A stretch of DNA of 64,000 bases, taken from NCBI GenBank assembly GCA_034509735.1, contig JACGWO010000012.1:22411188-22475187 (forward strand), read 5' to 3'. Below are positions 1 through 12,470 of this stretch, piece by piece (position 1 is the first letter of the stretch; every line of letters begins with the position of its first letter). Origin of the DNA: Sesamum alatum. Lineage: Eukaryota > Streptophyta > Magnoliopsida > Lamiales > Pedaliaceae. The translations under genes were made by a program, and so were the position numbers. The notes below the pieces were generated by a model. It worked only from the letters and a program-made list of their open reading frames with translations. It was not told the origin of the DNA and did no database searches.

Positions 1-660
1 TTCTAAGCGGTCACACGGTCGCTCCCTGTTTGAAGAACAAGGTAGTAAATGGTCTTTTGGGAGACAAAAGGGTGGTATCTGCCTGATCTGGTTCTTCACA
101 AGCTTCTTACGCCCTTTGAATTATATGGTCTTCTTACTTCATACATGTTACTTTAAATAGGCTTGCAAGCAAGCGATAAAGGTTTTTTTTTAAACAAAAA
201 GTTGTCTATATTTGTTTACTACTATTTTAATGCTCTTGCACCCTACTATCGGCCTCACTAAGCTTTTGCTTATATAGTTTGCGTTGTTTCCTCCTCCAAA
301 TCAGATGGGCGTGGAAAATAATGAGTAACTGCCTTACGTTGTCGATAGGATCCTCCTATTTTTTTTGCATCGAGTCACGCTTGTAAATAGGAGTTAGAGC
401 GTTGCTCCTGAAGTTTGAAAAAAAAAAAAACAATAAAAAGAAACACTTTTATACATGTACATGTGGTTATGTTTTGTTATACATACTCTTGGTGTGTTAT
501 CGTTTGTAAGACCTTCTTATAGACTTCAGTGTTGGATTTGATCTTTCTTTGAATGCGGATGGGATAACGACGCTCTAAGATAAATTTCACTAGACCGCAC
601 ACGTGCGTGTCACGTCCTAAGGTAGGGAAATGTGTGTTATCCAGGCCTTAGGGTGTGACA
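1..660 (-). mobile_element. Partial LTR, Ty3/gypsy-like, running off the left edge
   Basis: Read on the - strand from 660, the segment opens with TGTCACACCCTAAGG, the kind of start common in plant gypsy (chromovirus-type) LTRs. A near copy of this motif (CCTTAGGACGTGACACG) follows about 40 bases further in. Position 660 would then be the 5' terminus of the LTR, and the other end lies outside the window. No coding part of an element is visible. The segment could be a solo LTR or the right LTR of an element to the left. The call rests on terminus style only; no partner LTR can be seen. Confidence 0.4.
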
Positions 661-1510
661 ACCACATTAATAACTTCATAATTCAACTCCAGTTAACCAT
701 CAAATAGAAACTTACCACAATCATTCACAACAACTCTATCATTCATCTTCATCTAACAACCAAAATGAAGTATATTATAATTATTCACTATATGTATTAC
801 ATGCAACCACAGAGAAAACACATAACAATAATTTCACAAGACAAAAATATAATTCAGTTAAGCACATAACTCCTTCTTGTACATATTATCTCTCTCTTGA
901 ATTAATGTAGAAGGGATGAAAACCCCGAAAAACTTCCCACACCTTTGGGTAGTTTTTTTTTTTCAAAAAAAAAACAAAAATTATAAGGTTGTCAGTATAC
1001 CTAGTCTGATAACCTCAAAAACTGAGCAACATAATATTTTCCTAAATTTACTCATTAAAATGAAGTATTTAACTTCTTCTCAAAATTAAAAAATTTTAAT
1101 ACATGCTAAGGTTTTCATTGACACAAAAATCACTAAATTTAAATCTATATAACTCAAGAAAATCGAGAATTACAGAGTCTAATCTGCACAGAAATTATCC
1201 CGTAACCACTTATCTAACCTAATCCATTCTTTTCTTCTTCAACTAAACCACAAATAAAACAAGTGAAGGATAGAAATTCTTACCAAGTTCTGCTCTGCAT
1301 GTGAAAGCCTAAAAAGAAGATTTTGTTTGCTCCCTCTCATTTTTACAAATTCCCCATTTTAACCCCATAAATTTTATTGTTTCAGATATTCAAATACCTA
1401 GAATAATTTATCTTGTCTTTTTAAATCTCTAATTAAACACAAATATTATAAAATTCGTTGCACCATATATCCATATTCTTATGCTAATAAATGATAATTA
1501 TGTATTAACA
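661..1510. other. AT-rich intergenic stretch
   Basis: No reading frame of useful length, no recognised RNA gene and no clear inverted repeat. It holds only short A and T runs. Confidence 0.5.
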
Positions 1511-1882
1511 TTTGAGGATGGGGAAAATTGCATTTTACGTTCCATAACTTACATCATTTGCAATTTTGGTCCCATTAATTTTCGACGTAGCAATTTTAGT
1601 CCCATAAGTTCACAAACATTACAATTTTAGTCACATGGACAGATTCCGTTAAAAACTTAACGGATGGTGCACGTGCTCCATTAACTTAACCCATGTTTGA
1701 CTATAAGCACGTGTCGTGCACGTGCTACATCCATTAAGTTTTTAACTAAATCTGTCATGGGACTAAAATTGCAACGTTTGTAGACTTATGGGACTAAAAT
1801 TGCTACGTCAAAAATTAATGGGATCAAAATTACAAACGGTATAAGTTATGAGACGTAAAATGTAATTTTTCCTTTGAGGATG
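1511..1882. mobile_element. Mutator-like MITE with 10 bp direct repeat
   Basis: The body (1521-1872, about 352 bp) is almost entirely one inverted repeat. The left arm starts GGGGAAAATTGCATTTTACG and the right end, read on the other strand, starts GGAAAAATTACATTTTACG. Both arms carry repeated 'CAATTTTAGTCCCATAAG' blocks. The body is flanked by exact copies of TTTGAGGATG at 1511-1520 and 1873-1882. Target duplications of 9-10 bp with long TIRs are typical of Mutator-like elements. No transposase is present, so the copy is non-autonomous. The centre holds several ACGTG cores (around 1671 and 1706-1722). Confidence 0.8.
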
Positions 1883-2597
1883 TTTAATCTTGACAAGCTG
1901 CTATGTTTACAGTCAAGCACCTAAGCTCTTGACTCATGCATTGTTCTACTTTCTTCAGCTTTTATTGCACAAGTTTAGGGTTGTAAGTTAGTTGAATCGA
2001 GTCGAACGTATTGTTCTTTGAGCTTTTTTCAATCACAATCGAGCTTAAAAATTTGTGTTTGAGTTTGGTTTGATTAATAATCAAAATGAGCTTGAACGAA
2101 CTTTAGTTAATCAATGTAAGTCGAGTTCGAGTAGATTGATGTTTTTTGATATATTTTATTATTTATTTGTTAATTGAATTGATATGATCAATCGAAAAAT
2201 TAAATTAAAATTTAGTTTGCAGAACTAACGTATTTCAAATTGAATATAAAGTAATTTGATTATGTTTTCAACCCTACGTAAGTTCTAGAATTTAACCAGC
2301 CTAATTGTTTTTGTACTCATATGATATCTTCCTCTTCCATGCTTGTTATTGTCTTGGAACTACTTAAGTATTAAAAATATTATTTTCATAATAATATTTC
2401 TACGATTACTTCTTCTTTACAATTTTCTTTTTCTTTTTACTAAAGAAACATACATTCTCTAAAAATTCAAAGTTTAAACTCATTAAGTAGATTTTGTTTG
2501 GGTTAACAAATTTCAACTACTTAGATAAACCTATTCCAAAAGTACCGTTGCAATAACTTCTGCTTTTATGGTGGGAATAAATTATAGAAACAAGGGA
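1883..2597. other. Intergenic, weak 'GAGCTTGA/TCGAG' repeat remnant
   Basis: About 1985-2135 carries scattered GAGCTT and TCGAG words of the kind common in decayed plant dispersed repeats, and 8700-8820 has a similar composition. No gene is seen. Confidence 0.35.
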
Positions 2598-3642
2598 TAA
2601 TTATATAAAAACCCCCTGTATTTTTATTTATCTGTAAAAAATCCCCTTGTATTTTAAAAATATGCAAAAAAAACCCTTATGTTTTATAAAATACTACAAA
2701 TTTTCCCCTTCCGTCATTTGTACTTGACGATATTAAAAATTATCCTAAATTGCTTGTTATACCCTTGTTACAACAACTATTGATCTTCAATAGATAGAAA
2801 ATGAACGAGTTAGATTTCAACAATTTAAAAAATATTTTTTAGTTATATATATACAATCATATATGTATATAATATTACATAATATATAAATATAATATAT
2901 ATTTTAAAAATTAGGGGCGGTTGCGGCACTGCGACGGCGCCCCGCCCAAGCTGGCGCCGCCCAGAAGTGGGTGACGTCGTCGTCGCCGTAAGAGAGTCTG
3001 AAGGGGATGACAACCTTACAGTCGCCCCCTTCAGACGTGGGCGATGACGGTCGCCCACTTCTCTGGGCAACCACCGTCGCCCAAATCTGAAAGGGGCGAC
3101 GGTGCGACGCCGTCGCTCCTTCAAACAGGGCGTCGGCCCTCTCCAGACGTGGGCGACGGCGGTTGCCACTTCTGGGGGGGCCGCAATGGTGGTGGTGGCC
3201 CGGCGAAAAGATTTTATATTAATTTTATATGCTTATTCAATATTAAAAATATATACTTATTAAAAATATAAAAAATTTATATTTAAGTATTTTAATATTT
3301 AATTAATATATTTAATAATTTATTAAAATACAATTAATCTAAATAACATCAAAGGAAAATTTTAAAATAAAAGTACAGAAAACAAGTTTAACAGCAATGA
3401 TTCAAATAAGATAACAGAAGGGTATTTAGATCATTTTAAGTCAAAAAAAGTGAGAAAAGATATAAAAAATAATGCATTTTCGCACAAACCTAGCGTGTAA
3501 CTCACCTTCCGTCCGAAGCTAACGGAAAAGGGGTTTTGCATAATGTTTTACAAAATACGAGGGGGTCTTTTACATATTTTTAAAACACAAAGGGATTTTT
3601 TGCATATAAACAAAAATACATGGGGATTTTATGTAATTATCT
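2598..3642. mobile_element. Long-TIR element with a GC-rich centre
   Basis: The left end reads GGATAATTATATAAAAACCC and the right end, on the other strand, GATAATTACATAAAATCCCC. The arms continue as inverted repeats for about 130 bp, with lines such as 'TTTTACATATTTTTAAAACAC' facing their complement. The two arms enclose a strongly GC-rich block at about 2913-3210, unlike anything around it. The flanks (AGAAACAAG and TGAACAATA) are only loosely alike, so the target duplication is decayed or my end is off by a few bases. No transposase is seen. Confidence 0.55.
2913..3210. repeat. GC-rich degenerate repeat block inside the element
   Basis: The unit 'CAGACGTGGGCGA...GCC(C)ACTTCT' occurs at about 3033-3064 and again at about 3142-3173, and a partial version is seen at about 2961-2975. 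Each unit is itself partly palindromic (GTGGGCGA against TCGCCCAC). Open frames of 75-108 codons cross it on both strands, but their composition is repetitive and no protein domain is recognisable, so I do not call a gene. Confidence 0.5.
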
Positions 3643-3889
3643 GAACAATAATAAAAATTGAGAATGTTTAAAAATAAAAGTCAAAAGTAAAAAAAAATGA
3701 AATTAGAGTGTTTAGTAAAATAGTTTAATATTTATAATTTTAGGTAGAAACTACAGAGGTTGGTAAAAAATTGTTTATAATTTTTTTATTTAATTCTACT
3801 TAATTTAAGCTGTTAAAACAGAAGCTATAAAATAAAAACAATTTTTTCAACCTGTTTTCAGTAATAAACTAATAAGCTTTTATTATAGG

Positions 3890-4328
3890 GTAAATTATAA
3901 TCACCTCCTCCGAGGTTTGACATGATTATAAATATTTTCTAATTATTTGAAAAATTATAAATACCCCCTGAGGTTTGTAATTTTTAGCCAACGGTCTAAA
4001 ATTGACTATTTTGCTCTTGATTTTTTTAATAAAAAATTATAGAAAAAAAAGTCGAGGCAAATTGCATTATTGCTCATTTGTGTAAAAAACTTAAAAAACA
4101 TCTCCATACGCATTGTAACCTAAAAAAGTTCAAAACAATTTAAGAATTAAATAAAAAAAAATCAATTTGTATAGGAGTATTTTGATCAGTTCACCCATAA
4201 AATTGGATAAAACTGAATTATTTAGCTATATGATTATAAATTTCAGGAATACTTGTAATTTTTTAAACAACAAACAAATATTTATAATTCTGTGAAGTTT
4301 CAGAAGACGTGACTGTAATTTACGCTTT
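3890..4328. mobile_element. MITE of the 'GGTAAATTAC' family
   Basis: The left end reads GGTAAATTATAATCACCTCC and the right end, reversed, GTAAATTACAGTCACGTC. Inner arm blocks are of the type 'GAGGTTTGACATGATTATAAATA' and 'TTTGAAAAATTATAAATACC'. The same arms recur at 29724, 39437, 43560, 50281 and 50644. The flanks are degenerate, so this looks like an old copy. It lies just upstream of the SERINC gene. Confidence 0.65.
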
Positions 4329-4550
4329 GTTATAATAAGGATTAGCAAACACCCCTTAAGTGTCCGCATTTCTCATCCGTGCAGCTGATATCCCCATCTT
4401 GGGCTCAATTGAAAAGTTGTAACAATCAAAGGGCATAAGTGCAATTACTCGAAATATAAAATTCGCCATTATTTGACTGTTCCCCACCATATTCTCCTCT
4501 GCAGTTTACGAGCATTTTTTACCATCTTGTGTCCCTCCTTTCGCCGGAAG

Positions 4551-4837
4551 GTATGCGTGCATGTATATATGTATTTATATATTCACACATCTATATATTT
4601 ATGTGTGTGTTTTTGTGTACCAGAGTAAAATTGCATGGTGAATTACCTGTAAGGGTTTTTTATTTTTGTGATATATTTTGCTGGGGCTTTGATGGTTCTG
4701 AATTAGGGTTTTTCTACGGTGATTGCTGATCAATGCAGTTTAAGTTGATGGGTCCATTTAAATTGACAATTCCAGGGTCTGGATTTGAATTGTATTTGCA
4801 CGATCAATTTGATCATCGATCGCTGAGGTTTATATAG
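4551..4837 (+). promoter_or_regulatory. Probable 5'UTR intron of the SERINC gene
   Basis: A good donor (CGGAAG|GTATGC at 4551) and an acceptor (TATATAG|AAG ending at 4837) would leave only seven bases between the junction and the ATG at 4845. Leader introns directly before the start codon are frequent in plant genes. The exact leader cannot be confirmed without transcript data. Confidence 0.45.
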
Positions 4838-4844
4838 AAGAAAG

Positions 4845-7800
4845 ATGTGGGCATCATGTTGCGCGGCCTGTGCTTGCGACGCGTGCCGCACTGTTGTGTC
4901 GGGGATCAGTCGGCGCTCGGCTAGGATTGCCTACTGTGGCCTTTTCGCGCTTTCTTTGGTAGTTTCCTGGATTCTTCGAGAGGTTGCTGCACCCCTCATG
5001 GAGAAGATTCCATGTGAGTATTTGTTTTTTGCGTGTACTCTATAAACTGAATATCAAGAGTTAAATGCATTGCTTTGTGCACTATACATTCTCGTATTAA
5101 TAACTTTATGATTTTATATAAATCGGTCAAATTGAGCAACTTATGTGAATCAGAAATTCATATGAATGTGAAAGAAAAAAGAAAAAAAAAATCATGTGAA
5201 TCAGGTTTGAAGAACTTGATAAATTAATCTTTTTATCTGTACATATATACATGTATTGTAACTTTGAAGGGAATGTGGGAAAAGTATCTCCTTGAAAATA
5301 GAAATAGTTTACTTAGCGTCAAGCTGCCATTGCTCATTGTTTCTTCATATATATGAGTTTGCTTTTCATTTTTAAGAACTTGGATTGATCTTTGTGAACA
5401 AAAGGATAACATCTGAAGATTAGATAAACGTACACAGAGTGAAAGCGTCTGAAAGGGACGAGGAAATAGAAGGCTCTCTATTTCTGTATTAATTGAATTC
5501 TTAAGTTGATTGTTTTCTGGGATTGGTAGTAAGCCTGACAACCTAATGAATTTTTTTTGAAGGGATCAATCATTTTCACCAGACTCCAGACAGAGAGTGG
5601 TTTGAAACAGATGCTGTATTACGAGTTAGTTTGGGAAACTTCCTGTTTTTCACTATCCTTGCCATTTTTATGATTGGTGTGAAGAACCAAAAGGATCCTC
5701 GTGACAGTTTGCATCATGGGGGTTGGATGATGAAAATTATTTGCTGGTGCATTTTGGTAATACTGATGTTCTTTCTTCCCAATGGGATCATCAGCTTCTA
5801 TGGTAAATTCTATGCTCACAAAGTTTATAAAATTGATTAAGCCTTCTTTTCATCGTCTTCCCATCCTTAATTTTCTTGTTTTGTTTGAAGATATATACAT
5901 CAGAGTGAAATACCTTACGATAAGTGGTGAAAAAGTTCGATTTTGGAGAAATTAAGATAACTAAAAAAATTCTGTTGTTGCCCTTTGGCTTAGATATCAA
6001 TGAGTTAATTGCCAAATTACCCCTGTTGTATGTTGTTTGGAACTGCATTTGAGTTAGGACCAAAAAATTGAAAGAAAAATTTATGGACCTCCCTTTTGGT
6101 CGTCTGTTGGGGAAAGACTTGTGTGGGTGAGATGTAGGATCCATGGTTTTGTTTCAACTTTTTTGCATGATGAGTTCTCTTAGCCATTTAAATTTGGACC
6201 TAAAAGTGGAAGAACGAGGGTAAAAAACTGATCCTAAATCTTACCCTAATTTCTAAGTAATCAAGGAAATCAGCATATGATATTCTATTTGTCGTTTGCA
6301 TGGCATAACTTATCCTATATGCATAAAAGCTTATCTAACTAAGATCATTTCCTGGTAGTTAGTTATATCCTTATCTTGTGTTAAATGCAGAGGCGACATC
6401 AAAGTTTGGCTCAGGATTGTTCCTTCTTGTGCAAGTTGTGCTTCTGCTGGATTTTATTCATGGATGGAATGAGAAATGGGTTGGATATGATGAGCAGTTC
6501 TGGTGAGTTATTCAATTTCTTTACTTAGTTCCATGTTATTCTTTCTAACAGGAAGAATTACACTTTTAATAATCTTGAGATCTTAATTTGCTCGCTCACT
6601 TCACTGATTCTTTGTGATTTTGCAGGTATATGGCTTTGCTTGTGGTTTCACTATTCTGCTATGTGGCAACCTTTTCATTCTCCGGCCTGCTCTTCTATCT
6701 CTTTGCCCCATCTGGACATGATTGTGGACTTAACACATTTTTCATCGTGATGACCTTGATTTTGGTGTTTGTGTTTGCTATCATCACATTGCATCCATCG
6801 GTATGTCTCTGAATTTGCTGTAGTTATAAAGAACATGTCCTCCTTCAACCTCTCCCTCTTAAAAATGGTGCCTATCAACTATTGCCGGACACACATGCTT
6901 TGCCTAAGGAATTATAGAGTTAAATTGGAATGAAAATAGTAAAGGCTGAAAAGTGAAGTGCCAAAACCTTGAGCTTGGCCTGTCTGTCACTGTTATGCTT
7001 ATTTGTCCTTATTTTTATGGTTGGCTTCTATTGTATTGTTGTTACTATAACTATTATTGTCTGTAATTGTTATTGTATCAAATGTATGGTGATATTCTAA
7101 TCTTAATGTACAATGTCATTACATAGGTAAACGGAAGCATCTTACCATCTTCAGTTATATCTGTGTACTGCATGTACCTCTGCTATAGTGGGCTTGCCAG
7201 TGAACCTAGGGACTATGAATGCAATGGCCTTCACAGGCATTCCAAAGCAGTTTCAACCAGCAGTCTTGCTATTGGGCTGCTTACAACTGTGCTGTCTGTT
7301 GTTTATTCTGCTGTCCGTGCTGGATCTTCTACAACTTTGCTTTCCCCTCCAAACTCTCCTCGAGCAGGTAAGTTATTCTTTTTCTTTAATATGATTGATA
7401 TTGATATATAATCTTCTGTTGAGCGATGTGTCCAAATCATGCACATGCAAAACGTTTGTTCTCCAATTGAAGCAAATACTTCCATAGTCAAGTCGTGATT
7501 CTGATTGAGCATAAAGAACTTAAATTTGCAAACATTTCTGACCAAGGGTTTCAATTGAAAGAACAGCTCTGTTTCTGACACTGCTGGAATTGTCTAAAAG
7601 TGTAACTACCCCAAATGAGTATTTGGTGTATGATACTTTTTTCTTCCATATTTCTACTTTTTCGTAGGAAACAAGCTATTGGTGGGGTTTATTGTTGACA
7701 GGGGAATTTTGATTATGCCTTCGTACTCTTCATGACAGGTTCTGGAAAACCTCTGCTTCCATTGGACAAGGCAGACGAGGAACATGAGGAAAAAGAAAAG

Positions 7801-8031
7801 TCGAAGCCAGTTACATATTCATATTCCTTCTTCCACTTGATCTTCTCCCTAGCCAGCATGTATTCGGCTATGCTTCTTACAGGTTGGTCAACATCAGTTG
7901 GAGAAAGTGGGAAGTTGGTGGATGTAGGTTGGCCATCAGTCTGGGTTCGTATCGTAACCGGTTGGGCCACTGCTGCCTTGTTTATCTGGTCTCTGGTTGC
8001 GCCAATCATCTTTCCTGACAGGGAATTCTGA
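4845..8031 (+). CDS. Serine incorporator (SERINC/TMS1-like) membrane protein
   Basis: Six coding exons: 4845-5013, 5563-5802, 6391-6502, 6626-6800, 7127-7367 and 7739-8031. All have GT-AG borders and an unbroken frame, giving 409 residues, the usual plant length. The protein starts MWASCCAACACDACRTV, with the Cys-rich N-terminus of the family. It continues with many hydrophobic helices, the conserved DREWFETDAVLRVSLGNFLF block (about residues 65-85), a GWNEKW loop, and an acidic, Lys-rich cytosolic loop (about 323-335). The last exon ends ..IWSLVAPIIFPDREF. SERINC proteins are polytopic endomembrane proteins linked to serine-derived lipids and phospholipid scrambling; the plant role is poorly defined. 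The gene is convergent with the RAD23 gene. All splice sites agree with the frame, so I am confident. Confidence 0.95.
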
Positions 8032-8380
8032 CCATCCCAAGTAACCGACACACCCCATACATCTTTGTAGATTTTCACATATACTCAAGCACTTCAATGT
8101 ACGAATTGGTCGAAATTTTATGTTGCTGAAATTTTCCAGCAAAATGGGATATCAAATTGCTTATCCTCTATTGCATGTAGATAATCTACCAGTTTGATCA
8201 GTGAAACAAAATGTACTTTGGCGGGAGCCCAGACTTCTTCCGTGCCACAAAAATCAAACTCCGCAATCTCCATGGAAAATCAAACTTCTTGTGCGAACAG
8301 GTAATCCAACGCGTTGTTTCAGATACTGCGTTCCAGAAATCCAGTCGACGATATTGTTCTCAGGAACTAAAGCATCAGCT

Positions 8381-8534
8381 TTAAGAGATGTTATGCACTG
8401 AACTTCCTATACCCAACTGTTCAATGCTGGGTATAGGAAGTTCAATGCTGTTTGTTTAAAGAGATGTTATGCACTGAACTTCCTATACCCAACTGTTTAA
8501 TGCGGGGTATAGGAAGTTCAATGCTGTTTGTTTT
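8381..8534. repeat. Two tandem 76 bp units, each with a perfect 15 bp hairpin
   Basis: The unit is present twice, with stems at 8400-8414/8429-8443 and 8476-8490/8505-8519 (GAACTTCCTATACCC against GGGTATAGGAAGTTC). The loops of 14 bases differ slightly (CAATGCT against TAATGCG). The copies are offset by exactly 76 bases and are nearly identical, so the duplication is young. They lie about 350 bp beyond the SERINC stop codon, possibly in or just after its 3'UTR. Confidence 0.85.
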
Positions 8535-9099
8535 TGTTTTTCTCTTCGTTTTGATCTATAACGGCAGAGATCGAGAAAAATCAGATTAGAGCTCAATGCT
8601 CTGCGTATCCATCTTTCATCTCGTTCAGCCAAGAATGGTACATGTATGTGGGGTATGATGGGAATACTTAAACATGATCTTATTTAAACTCAATTTTTTA
8701 ATAATAAAATATGCTTAAAAATATCACTCGTATCGAATTCCAACCAAATTTATTTGAGCTCGATTCAACTATTAACAAAATCAAACTCAACACATTTTCA
8801 AGCTCGATACTAATTCAATTAAGTTCCAATAACGACAAAGCAGTTCTGTTTTTGTGGGTTTTGTTTGGGAATTCTGGGCACGACAAATGCAGAAGTCATT
8901 TTAACCTTTTACAGAAGGAGAAAGAGGGAGGGGGACATTTAACAATCAAAACTCGAGTTGATCACCATAGTTAAATACATATCAACGCAATCCCAATAAA
9001 AGTAAAATATGTAACTTTTTCTTATATTCCCAGTATAAATAGTGAAAAACATTTAAACCTGTGTTTACTAAAAAATCGTTGATGCAAGTTTGTCAGCAT
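8535..9099. other. Gap between convergent SERINC and RAD23 genes
   Basis: AT-rich. It presumably holds the two 3'UTRs. No further gene is seen, and 8700-8820 resembles the decayed 'GAGCTCGA' repeat near 2000. Confidence 0.4.
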
Positions 9100-12000
9100 T
9101 CAATCCTCAAAATCTCCAGCATTCTCCAAAAGGTAGTTCACTGCCAATTCCTCATTCCGGTCACAAGCTAAAAAGGCCTCAATGACAAGAGCTCTATCAA
9201 AACCCATGGCCTCCATCTAATACATAATAAAAAAATCAATTCGTTAGCACGGACCTACATAGCATAATTCGTTTTGTAAGAAACTTGGAAATGAAGTGCA
9301 AGAAAAGAGAAGCAGAAAAGAGTAAAGACAGTAGGCATTCTTCATACTCTTTCTATGGCCTCCTGCTCTGCAGGTGTGACACTAACAGCATGGGGCATCT
9401 CCTGCTCAGCCTGATCAAATATATCCCTATAGACGAATAAAAGCTACTAAGATTAACATCGCATGTGTGGCAGAGAACGTAATCCATACATATCATGTGG
9501 CTAGATAACGTTCATAATTGTAGTCCATAGAACACATTCCAGAGATGTAAATGTAATAAATCATTGCTTAGACTGGAAGACATCATGATCTCCAACAAGA
9601 GAGAGAGAGAGAGTTGTAGTGGTATAAAGGGGACAATACTAAAGATGAGATACATAGTATTAACTTGAGTATTAGGTAAAAGTAATCCTGTATGCTAATT
9701 CATACAGCAATAACGTTTCTAGATGCATAAATACTCACCCTTCAGAACCGTCGACAGGTTCATTGATTAATTGGAGGAACTCCTGATGGTTTTCTTGTAT
9801 GAGTCTCAGGAGTGAAGGATTTTGCTTCCCAAGCTCCTGAAGCATGGGCTGTAAGGGAAACAAATTTTAGCATTTTCAAAATAAGGAGATCATTTGCATG
9901 AACAAACATAGGGGATATTAAAAGTTACCTGTAGAATTTGTGGATTAGCTTGAACCAATGAACGCAATGCTTGAAACTGCATTCATTAAAGAAACTTCAA
10001 TTAATATAAACTCGCATTAACAAGGATTAGCATGATAACGACACCATGCATCCAGAAAAGGAGAAAAAGGAGTTAAAAAGTATCTAATTCCAATTGGTAT
10101 TTGGTAAAATCAGAATACAAAAGCTGAAGACAAGCATTTGGCATTTAAAGAGCTTACAAGATATAGTCAAAAGAACGTCGAAAAAAAATAAGCAAAACCC
10201 CACCTGTTGATTGTTCCTGAGGAAATCAAGGGATCCAAGACCAGCACCCGCAGCACCAGAAACGGTCTCCTGCAGAGTTTCCGATAGACAAACATTAAAA
10301 CATGGGAAAATAGACAAACATTGCATTATGAGCACCGTAAAGGTGATGAGAAACCTGAGGAAACAAATTCAAAGGAGATGAGTTCGGTGCTCCTGAAGCA
10401 GGTGGGCCAGTTGCAGCAACAGAATCAACTGCATGTTGGGCCAGTGGAACTGCAACTTCAGCGCTTTCAGGGATTCCCTAACAGAAAAAGATAATAAAGT
10501 GACTGTCTGTTGCTAACCGCCAATGCACAAGTAAAACAAGAAAATGAATCAAAGCATACTGAATACAAGTAATCCACTGCTCGTTCTGGATTATTATACG
10601 CAGCTCGAAGTGCACGTGTTACTGTCTCTTTGTCCCAACTACCACCACCCATATCAATTAGTTGTTGAATAGTCTGCTCAAGATTATTACCAGCAACTAA
10701 ACTGGAAGCAGCATTTCTATAAGGATCCAAAGGGTCACTGCAAAAACAATAATGATTAATTCAATTCTTCCATGAAGTAATAGAAGCACAACAGAATCAC
10801 AAATGAAAGATTCCATACCTTGCTGTTGGAGCAACAGAAGCTGATCCGGTGCTCTTAGGAGCCCTACAGGACCCAAAAAAATCATCAAGTGGTAAATACG
10901 AAAACTAAAGGTGAAAATGTTGCTTTTGATATTTTGCAATAACTCACGGTACAGATGGTTGAGCTTCAGCGGCAGGGGGAGCGCTGCAAGCTGGTGCAGC
11001 AGTAGGTGCAGCCTGCTCAAAGAATTAGGTATGAGAAGTCTCACAACATAAAGAATGAAGAGAAAGGTTGAAGAAAAGAAAATATGTGTATGTCTAGAAT
11101 AGCACCTGGGAAGATGTCGACCCACTTGAGCCTGAACTTTTACTCTGCAGTTAACAGAATTGCACAAAAAAAGAGAGATTTAACAAGGACTATCATGGTA
11201 CATTACCATCCATGATTAGCAAAATCCAATCATTTCTGGAGATTCAAATAAACCAGCCAAGGGTCCGAGGTTACCTTGCTTAGCATGACAACAAGAAACC
11301 CATCCTCAGAGACCTTGTTTTCAGCCAAGGTACTTTCGTCTTTCAATACCTTCCCATTATGAATCAATAATTGCTGACCACAAGGATAGTTATCTTTGCC
11401 TTGTACATCTTCAATGCTTTTCTTAACAGCCATTATCTAGTACCATAAATATCCAAATCTTGATCAGTCAACAGCATGGGCACAACATACGGTTTCAAAT
11501 AATAAAGTTCAGACCACCATTACATTATACACTACAGTTCCAAATGTGGGAAAAGTAGCAACTTAAGTAGAAACTAGAAATCAATCTCCGCATATCATGA
11601 AAAAAAATGTGTCCTGCACGACTTTCCAGTGTGGGTCTCCCTTCTCAAAAACTTCGCATTAAGTAGTAATTATGTACAATCATATTAAAAATTTTAAGAA
11701 CAGTCACAAGATCACATTTTTCCAACTTTCGGGAACAACTTCCCACTAAAAAGTTCGCATCCTTCTAATATTCAGCTCATACTTCAAGCAACCAAGTTGA
11801 CAACTTTAACTCAAACACTCCCTCAAAATATGCTACAAAATCACGAAAAAAAAAAGATGAAAAAATATAGAATCTTCCCCTGATGCAATACTCCTTAAAA
11901 CCTCACCTACTAACAAGTTTTTCAAGCATTTCCTAGAGAACCTAACTAACACCATCTCTGGCAACTTAATTGAATTGCTTCGAGTAATACAAGCCAAAGG

Positions 12001-12295
12001 GTCACTAGCCCTACCACATTATCCAACAAAATCTAAAAATTTGACAAATAATAAACAAATAATACTCGCCCACTAATCAAGCCAAGTACTCAAATCAGAT
12101 GCATGCTCTAGGTACAACTTCCACACTCTCCAAAAACGAACCAAAGATGCTATTTTTTCTCACATTCATCAAAATACACACACAAAAAATTCGCGCTTCG
12201 AGACAGAAAGAGAGAGAAGGGCCACTGACGGTGTCGTTGGGGTGAACGCTAATTTGGAAGTGGCTGCCTTTGAGAGTCTTCACGGTGAGCTTCAT
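9100..12295 (-). CDS. RAD23: RAD23 ubiquitin receptor (RAD23B-type)
   Basis: Twelve exons on the - strand: 12230-12295, 11275-11436, 11106-11144, 10948-11012, 10819-10863, 10560-10737, 10355-10477, 10204-10269, 9929-9976, 9739-9848, 9348-9426 and 9100-9216. All have GT-AG borders and one frame of 365 residues. Domains in order: an N-terminal ubiquitin-like domain (1-76, start [13 protein letters not shown]); a Ser/Ala/Pro linker; UBA1 (about 145-185, [20 protein letters not shown]); an XPC-binding/STI1-like region (about 233-288, [20 protein letters not shown]); and UBA2 (about 320-360), ending GDFED. RAD23 carries polyubiquitinated proteins to the proteasome through its UBL domain and binds the XPC-type repair factor. 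The UBL sequence ([20 protein letters not shown]) places it in the RAD23A/B rather than the C/D group. No broken exons. Confidence 0.96.
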
Positions 12296-12470
12296 ATCGG
12301 CGAATTCTCAACGAATTTAGGTCAAAAAGATGTTAAATAATTGGGGAAAAATTCAAAACCCTAAAAAGTACACTATGGATCCAAAGAGAGGAATGGAGAA
12401 GAAGAGAAAGTATGCAAGCAGAAATCTTGGGCATGGGGTTTTTTCAATTCAATTTTATACTGCAGGTTGA

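Noticed and set aside
5791..6144. - strand frame of 117 codons.
   Set aside because: It spans an exon end and an intron of the SERINC gene on the other strand; no domain.
8400..8519. The hairpin arms resemble the yeast FRT recombinase site (GTATAGGAAGTTC against a very similar FRT arm).
   Set aside because: One base differs in each arm, the spacer is 14 rather than 8 bases, no FLP-like gene is near and the unit is a local plant tandem repeat. Chance likeness.
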